Assembly: GCA_051453625.1 (NCBI GenBank)
Contig: JBOZIK010000001.1
Span: 192,131,114 to 192,156,352 of the forward strand
Length of the DNA stretch: 25,239 bases
Reading direction: 5' to 3'
DNA from: Welwitschia mirabilis
Lineage: Eukaryota; Gnetophyta; Gnetopsida; Welwitschiales
Shown: piece by piece, positions 20,830 to 25,239 of the stretch
Layout of the letters: each line of letters starts with the position of its first letter
How positions within the stretch are numbered: position 1 is the first letter of the stretch
Translations under genes and position numbers: made by a program
The notes under the pieces: model-generated
What the model was told of the DNA's origin: nothing
What the model saw: only the letters and a program-made list of their open reading frames with translations
The model's database searches: none

Positions 20830-21440
20830 TTTCTTAAGTGAGGTCTGGTTTAAAAGGTAATGAACATTGGATGATAGCTATGCAATAAGAAATAAACTAG
20901 TTTGAAAGATGTAATGTCTAGGAACTTACTTTAAGGCCATCAAACAAACCAGTAATAGAAACAACATGAGTATTTAAAAACAAGCTAGATGAAAATAGAA
21001 ATGTCTTTAGAAATACAACAAGATTTATAATAAAAGCATACAACTACCAATAAGGGATTAATTTAAAAGAGACCATTATATTGTTAGCACATATGAAATC
21101 AATCACAATGCTTCTAAATTTTGCATTATCAAGGGATTTAAGCTCTATCAAATGGATGTTATGAGTGCCTTCTTAAATGGATTACTATAAGAAGAGGTTT
21201 GTGTTGGCGAATGTAAAGTTTTTATCAATTCTTATAACATAGGTTATGTTTATAAGATGAAAAATACTCTCTATGGACATAAAAGCTCTTAGATCTTGCT
21301 ATGAAAGGATTTTAGACCACCTAATAGAGAATGAATTTTAAAAAAGTACATTTGATATCACCTTATTTATAAAAGTAAATTGTAAATAATTTACTGTTAT
21401 ATAAATTTATGTAGATGACATTATATTTAGTACCACTAAT
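20830..21440 (+). pseudogene. Element C reverse transcriptase (broken)
   Basis: This RT remnant is collinear with A. It shows WMIAMQ near 20870, NKPVI near 20950, and then QMDVMSAFLNGLL with EEVCV near 21150-21205, clearer than in A. YKMKNTLYG follows near 21255. The catalytic YVDD box is intact at 21408-21419, followed by IIFSTT. Directly after it the sequence passes to the RNase H entry (GL-YLKD), by the same internal deletion as in A. Many stops are present. Confidence 0.82.
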
Positions 21441-21950
21441 TAAGGCCTTTGATACTTAAAGGACTTCTACCTTAATATAGTTAGGTATTATGATTTAGAT
21501 TGGGAAGGTTACAAGAATGATAGAACAAGTATAAGTGGACATTGCTACCTATTGGGATAATGTTTAGTCTTATGAAGTACTAAGAAGAATAATTTAATTA
21601 CTCTCTTAAACATTGAAGCTAAGCACATTACTATTGGAAGTTATCATGCACAAGTGCTTTAGATGAAGCAAATCTTGAAGGATTTTAGATTTAAAAAAAA
21701 ATAGCATTTCAAATATTATAATAATAAGAGTATAATCAACATCTTAAAGAATCCTATTCCACATTCTAGAATAAAGTATTTAGATTAGCCATCATTTCCT
21801 TCGAGAACATGCATAAAATAGGAATATTACATTAGAATATGTAAAGATAAAAGATATACTAGCTAATGTATTCATCAAGACATTGACTGGATAAAGGTTC
21901 TTCAAATTCTACTAGAACATGGGGATTTGGCCTTATCTAATCAGGTAAGT
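21441..21950 (+). pseudogene. Element C RNase H (broken)
   Basis: YYDLDWEGYKNDRTSISGHCYLL (21486-21555; two segments of the entry motif) gives the catalytic Asp region; the Cys of the usual YCD is Tyr. STKKNNLITLLNIEAKHITIGSYHA (about 21580-21650) holds the catalytic Glu segment. NPIPHSRIKY, then a frameshift and ITLEYVKIKDILANVFIKTLTG (about 21825-21890), form the usual end of copia Pol. The gene ends shortly before AAGGTAATATTTTT at 21954. Confidence 0.8.
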
Positions 21951-21976
21951 TATAAGGTAATATTTTTTAATCTTAA

Positions 21977-22013
21977 CTCAACACATTAGTTGTGTTATCT
22001 TTTAATAGTTGAG
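21977..22013. repeat. Inverted repeat after C pol
   Basis: CTCAAC at 21977-21982 pairs with GTTGAG at 22008-22013, and AACACA at 21980-21985 pairs with TGTGTT at 21991-21996. The site corresponds to the inverted repeats after pol in A and B, but the paired bases differ. Confidence 0.5.
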
Positions 22014-22185
22014 ATATTATTGGTAAATCTAGTTTGATGATTCCACTTGTATGATATTTTGTATCATTATGTAGAGAGATCATTATAAAGAAAATCACAT
22101 CATGATAAGCATAAGTCAATGACATATCTTCAAAGAAGATATCTGACAAAAAGCTCAGAATTTGAAATTGTGAAATTAGTTGAAT

Positions 22186-22275
22186 AAATATGTCTATAGA
22201 ATGGAAGATGTCTATGATAAAGATAATATGTTTATGGTGAAGATGTCTATAGATTAAAGATATCTATGATGTATT
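22186..22275 (+). repeat. 18-bp AGATGTC repeats in C/D LTR
   Basis: The words ATATGTCTATAGAATGG, AGATGTCTATGATAAAG, ATATGTTTATGGTGA, AGATGTCTATAGATTAA and AGATATCTATGATG are arranged at about 17-18-bp steps. The array is one unit longer than that of the A/B LTR, so repeat number varies between LTRs. Confidence 0.55.
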
Positions 22276-23147
22276 AGCTTTTAATTTATAGGTTAAAGAT
22301 GACTATCCCATCAAAGACGACTATGATAAAAGTTGCATTTGACACTGGTAAAAGATGTTTACATGTTTGAAGAAGTTTATGCTAAATTGAAATAGATAAC
22401 AAATTGATTTTATAATTTGATGAATATTTTAAATTTCAGGTAAGCTATGAAGTTTTTCATAGTGGATTCATAATCACAGATGACTAGAGATAATATAGAG
22501 TAAGTTTCATCTTTTTCTAACCACTTTAAATGAAGACATCTACTAGGTGAAGACATCTTATTGTTAGGAGATGTCTATAATTTTGAAGACATCTTGAATC
22601 AAAGTTTACATTGAATAAAAATGAAGATGTGCATCCAACATGTAGATGCTCCTATCCATTTCATAATGATTGTAAAGTTTAAATGGCTATTGTCCAAGGT
22701 CAAAGGACTAGTTTCTCTTCAATGGTATGAAGGCATGAATGTCACGAAATAAATCATATGCTTTTCAACAATCATACATCCAAGGAACACAATGAATGAA
22801 TCTAGCACAGATAAAACAAATTTACAAGTTATTGGAACTACTTACAAAAGATCAAAGCTATCATTTATAAGGAAATCTTAGTGCCTACATATTTCATTCT
22901 TGGATCCTACATTATTGCATTATTCTCTTGCACTCGTAATGATAACAATAACAAAAAACTCAAGCTTTTTCAAAAGATATGTCATTCAGACTTATTGTTA
23001 TATTTATTTATGATTCTCACATTATTGGACTATCTTATTCTTGAATACTATTGTAAAGTCCATTATTGTATTATCAAACTCATTGTAAGGTAACCCTTAT
23101 ACATATGTGCATTAAGGTTTTACTTATAAGCACTTGCATTATTGTAT

Positions 23148-23440
23148 TTTCCTAAGAGGAAAAGTTTGATGCGTTGCAAGAAGTGTCTCATATTTCTATT
23201 GTATTTTTTTGAGGGGAAGAGAGTATTGACTTGCAAGAAGGCTCTCACTTTATTATAAGATTGGTGATGAGCTGAAATAAGTATTTCCCTAAGGGGAAAA
23301 ACCTACTACCTTGTAAGGAGTCTCTCATTATTTTAAAGTTGGTGATGATCCAAAACCAAATATTTTCCTAAGGAGAGGAGAATCTCATATTATTGTAAGG
23401 TTTTTGGTGCACCAAAAAACCACTATTTCATATAGGTCAA
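23148..23440 (+). repeat. About 80-bp tandem repeat in C/D LTR
   Basis: This is the counterpart of 14385-14690. CCTAAG-GGAA words, CTTGCAAG/CTTGTAAGGAG words, CTCTCA and TGTAAGGTTTTTGGTG recur with a period near 80 bp. Here the frame is interrupted, which shows that the open frame in the A/B copy is not conserved. Confidence 0.65.
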
Positions 23441-23470
23441 GAATATCTAGAGGTGTGAGAAAAAGCTACC

Positions 23471-23482
23471 CCCCATATGGGG
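23471..23482. repeat. 12-bp GC-flanked palindrome
   Basis: CCCCATATGGGG is a perfect palindrome in strongly AT-rich surroundings, within the segment of the LTR that the A/B copy has lost. Confidence 0.6.
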
Positions 23483-23616
23483 ATATACCCAAGTTGGAAA
23501 CCATATTATCTTGATAAGTTATTTATTATCCTCTGCTTTTTCATTCTAGTATTTATGAAATTGTTTATTTGGTAGAACTCATTTATCCCTTTTCTTTAAG
23601 TTCAACAATCATCAAG

Positions 23617-23628
23617 TGATATCAGAGT
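23617..23628 (+). promoter_or_regulatory. Primer-binding site, element D
   Basis: TGATATCAGAGT matches 10 of 12 bases of the initiator-Met tRNA-complementary site of plant copia, two bases after the LTR end. The leader GGTACTCATAAAAAAAAGTAAC is shared with A and B. Confidence 0.75.
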
Positions 23629-23659
23629 GGGTACTCATAAAAAAAAGTAACTTCCTTAA

Positions 23660-24480
23660 GTGAACAATAAAAGGGGTGTCATCCATTAGACCTATACTCT
23701 TTGATGGAATAATTTATGCCTATTAGAAGATGAGAATGTAGATGTTCTTATAGTCTTTTGAGTTTCAAGTTTGATAAAGCAATGAAAGGACACACAAATC
23801 TGATAATGAAGTTCATCCTTCTTACATAGCCATCATACATTCTTAAGAAGAAAAAGATGAGAGAAAAGATGATGATGAATTAGAAAGTGAAGATGTTATA
23901 GGTATGGATCTTCAAAAAATGTATGCTTTAATCTCTAAAGAGTTTATTAATTGCAAAAGGTATGTATCAAATGAAAAAATTACTTCATACTCATGAAGAA
24001 GCTTATAAATAAGAAAAGAATGTTTGCAATAAATTATCTTCTAAAATCTTAGCACTTAAAGCTAAGACTAGTAGCCTAACATGTGATTTAAAAAATGTAA
24101 GACAAGAATTATTAGATTTAAAGAAAATCAATGAATAATTTACCTAAGGAAAGGAGACATTAAATATTATATTTGGGTAATGTTGAAGTTTAAATGACAA
24201 AAGGCTTGGGACACAATGAAGCCTCAACTAGCACATTAGTCTTTTTGATTGACAAATAGAATTACAATTTAAGGTATGAACATTTAGCATTGGAAAATAA
24301 TATTGTTTACTATCATTAACGTAATAGATCTCATTATCAATATAAGTTTCTAATGAAATTCAAAAATAGGTATTATACTAACAATGCCAAGAGGCCTAGT
24401 AGAATGGTATAATATTTTATGTAGGATAAACCAAGAAAGGTATGGGTACCTAAATCAAAACCAAAACTATTAGCACAAAT
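23660..24480 (+). pseudogene. gag: Element D gag with internal deletion (broken)
   Basis: The start resembles B (AYXKMRM-like near 23720, then SFEFQV). At about 23795 it jumps to sequence that matches B near 15860 (VHPSYIAIIHS against the corresponding AHPSYMAITHH), so about 0.9 kb holding the UBN2-type domain and first zinc knuckle is missing. The rest shows acidic DDELESEDVIGM, a heptad-like Lys/Leu-rich stretch, the decayed second knuckle near 24310, then AKRPSRMV and PRKVWVPK (24380-24450), again like B. Confidence 0.75.
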
Positions 24481-24499
24481 TGCACTTAAAGTAGAGAAG

Positions 24500-24781
24500 C
24501 AACATGCTTCATATGTTAATAGTGGATGCTCAAGGTAAATGACTAGAGATAAATCCAATTTCACCACATTAATAGAACAAGATAAGGGAGTGTTAACTTT
24601 TGAAGACAATATAGAAGCACCTATCAAAGCTTTTGATACTATTGAAGGAGGTAATCTATTAGAGGTTAAGGATGCATTTTTTATAAAAGGTTTACAATAC
24701 AATCATTTTAGTACAAGTCAATTGCGTGATGCAAATTTTTTTATTACATTTAAAAAGGATGATTGTGTAGTTAGAGAATAA
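24500..24781 (+). pseudogene. Element D protease region (broken)
   Basis: Protease active site Asn-Ser-Gly at 24518-24526 (SYVNSGCSR), with Asp changed to Asn. An 80-codon open frame at 24539-24781 follows: TRDKSNFTTLIEQDKGVLTF, then EVKDAFFIKGLQYNHFSTSQL, then FKKDDCVV. The element stops here and passes directly into LTR-like sequence; integrase, RT and RNase H are absent. B also lacks these parts, but with a different junction. Confidence 0.78.
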
Positions 24782-24794
24782 AATTCTTTAATGC

Positions 24795-24993
24795 GAAAGA
24801 CAACTATGAGAAACACATTTATAGGATAAAAGACATTTACACTAAAACTAAATTGGAAACATGAGAAATATGTCTATAAGATTAAAGATGTTTACACTAA
24901 AACTGAACATGAAATGATGAAAGATATCTATGATATAAAAGATGTCTATATTAAATTGAAGCAAATGAGAGGAGATAGTCTATGCTAGTAGGA
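24795..24993 (+). repeat. LTR fragment after element D
   Basis: The repeated words AAAGACATTTACACTAAAACT, AGATGTTTACACTAAAACTGAA, GATATCTATGATATAAAAGATGTCTATATTAAA and GAAGCAAATGAGAGG-GATAGTCTATGC follow the same order as 7700-7860 in the A 5' LTR. It is therefore the interior of a related LTR, joined by deletion to the D protease. Confidence 0.55.
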
Positions 24994-25239
24994 TGTAACA
25001 CCCCAACTTTAATTACCCTAATTAACCATAATATTTTTTTTCGTATAGTTATTAACTATCATGCACAATGGAACCTAGGATCAAATCCTAATTAGAATCT
25101 ATTAACACATTATAAGATATAAATAATTAGAAAACACAATTATTACTTAACCATAGACCCTTTTGGTTTACATACAATAACGATGTCAAGTTTGTGTTCT
25201 ATATTTATTTCTAACATTGTTTTCGCCACACAAAATATC
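24994..25239 (+). mobile_element. Possible start of a Ty3-type LTR
   Basis: TGTAACACCCC at 24994 is a common first word of plant Ty3/gypsy-type LTRs. It interrupts the copia LTR fragment, after which no copia LTR similarity is seen to the window end. The five bases before it are TAGGA; the matching target-site copy would lie outside the window. No coding sequence is visible. Confidence 0.4.

Larger units (their letters stand above)
21965..23614 (+). repeat. LTR between elements C and D
   Basis: About 1.65 kb, collinear with the A/B LTR at an offset of about 8.73-8.88 kb. It holds the post-pol inverted repeat, the AGATGTC minisatellite (22186-22275), a conserved GTTTCTCTTCAATGGTAT word near 22710, the about 80-bp repeats, and a full right end that A/B lacks in part. 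It ends CA at 23613-23614 in front of the D primer-binding site. It is shared by C (3' LTR) and D (5' LTR). A 70-codon open frame at 22881-23093 lies in it and is not a gene. Confidence 0.65.

Noticed and set aside
22881-23093. 70-codon plus-strand frame
   Set aside because: Falls in the C/D LTR; the homologous stretch of the A/B LTR (about 14125-14330) is not open in this frame throughout, and no motif is present.
24373-24702. 109-codon minus-strand frame
   Set aside because: Antisense to element D gag end and protease, where the plus-strand motifs are clear.

Overview
The window is plant nuclear DNA made almost entirely of old, decayed transposable elements. I find no intact host gene, tRNA, rRNA or CRISPR array. 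It is very AT-rich, CpG is scarce, and most broken codons look like C-to-T or G-to-A changes (Trp or Gln to stop, Cys to Tyr, Glu to Lys), as expected of long-methylated repeats. Five runs of N show a draft assembly. The copia families point to a flowering plant; I cannot name the species.

Layout. 1-3689: AT-rich sequence with no gene I can support. 3690-7110, minus strand: the 3' part of an L1-type LINE, with its reverse-transcriptase C-terminal region present twice (5230-6336 and 6437-7110) and a second duplicated block nearer the 3' end (4338-4639 and 4740-5047). Each duplication is split by a 100-N gap. 7327-7369: a strong AT-rich hairpin.

7380-24993, plus strand: an array of four decayed Ty1/copia elements of Sirevirus-like type, called A to D, with long terminal repeats (LTRs) between them. 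Order: LTR, PBS, A (gag and pol with a shortened RT/RNase H), LTR, PBS, B (gag, then most of pol missing), LTR remnant, unidentified coding-like DNA, gap, C (A-type gag and pol), LTR, PBS, D (B-type gag remnant and protease), LTR fragment. At 24994 a sequence beginning TGTAACACCCC may start a different LTR.

Main result. A-LTR-B and C-LTR-D run parallel at a nearly constant offset of 8.7-8.9 kb, and A and C share several disabling lesions: a one-base loss in integrase, integrase Glu to Lys, a common stop, and the same deletion just after the RT YVDD motif. The array therefore probably grew by duplication of an already dead composite element rather than by four independent insertions. The window shows no new enzymatic or defence system. 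The features most worth checking are this higher-order duplication, the 18-bp AGATGTC/AGACATCT repeats and about 80-bp repeats inside the LTRs, and an inverted repeat kept after pol in three copies.
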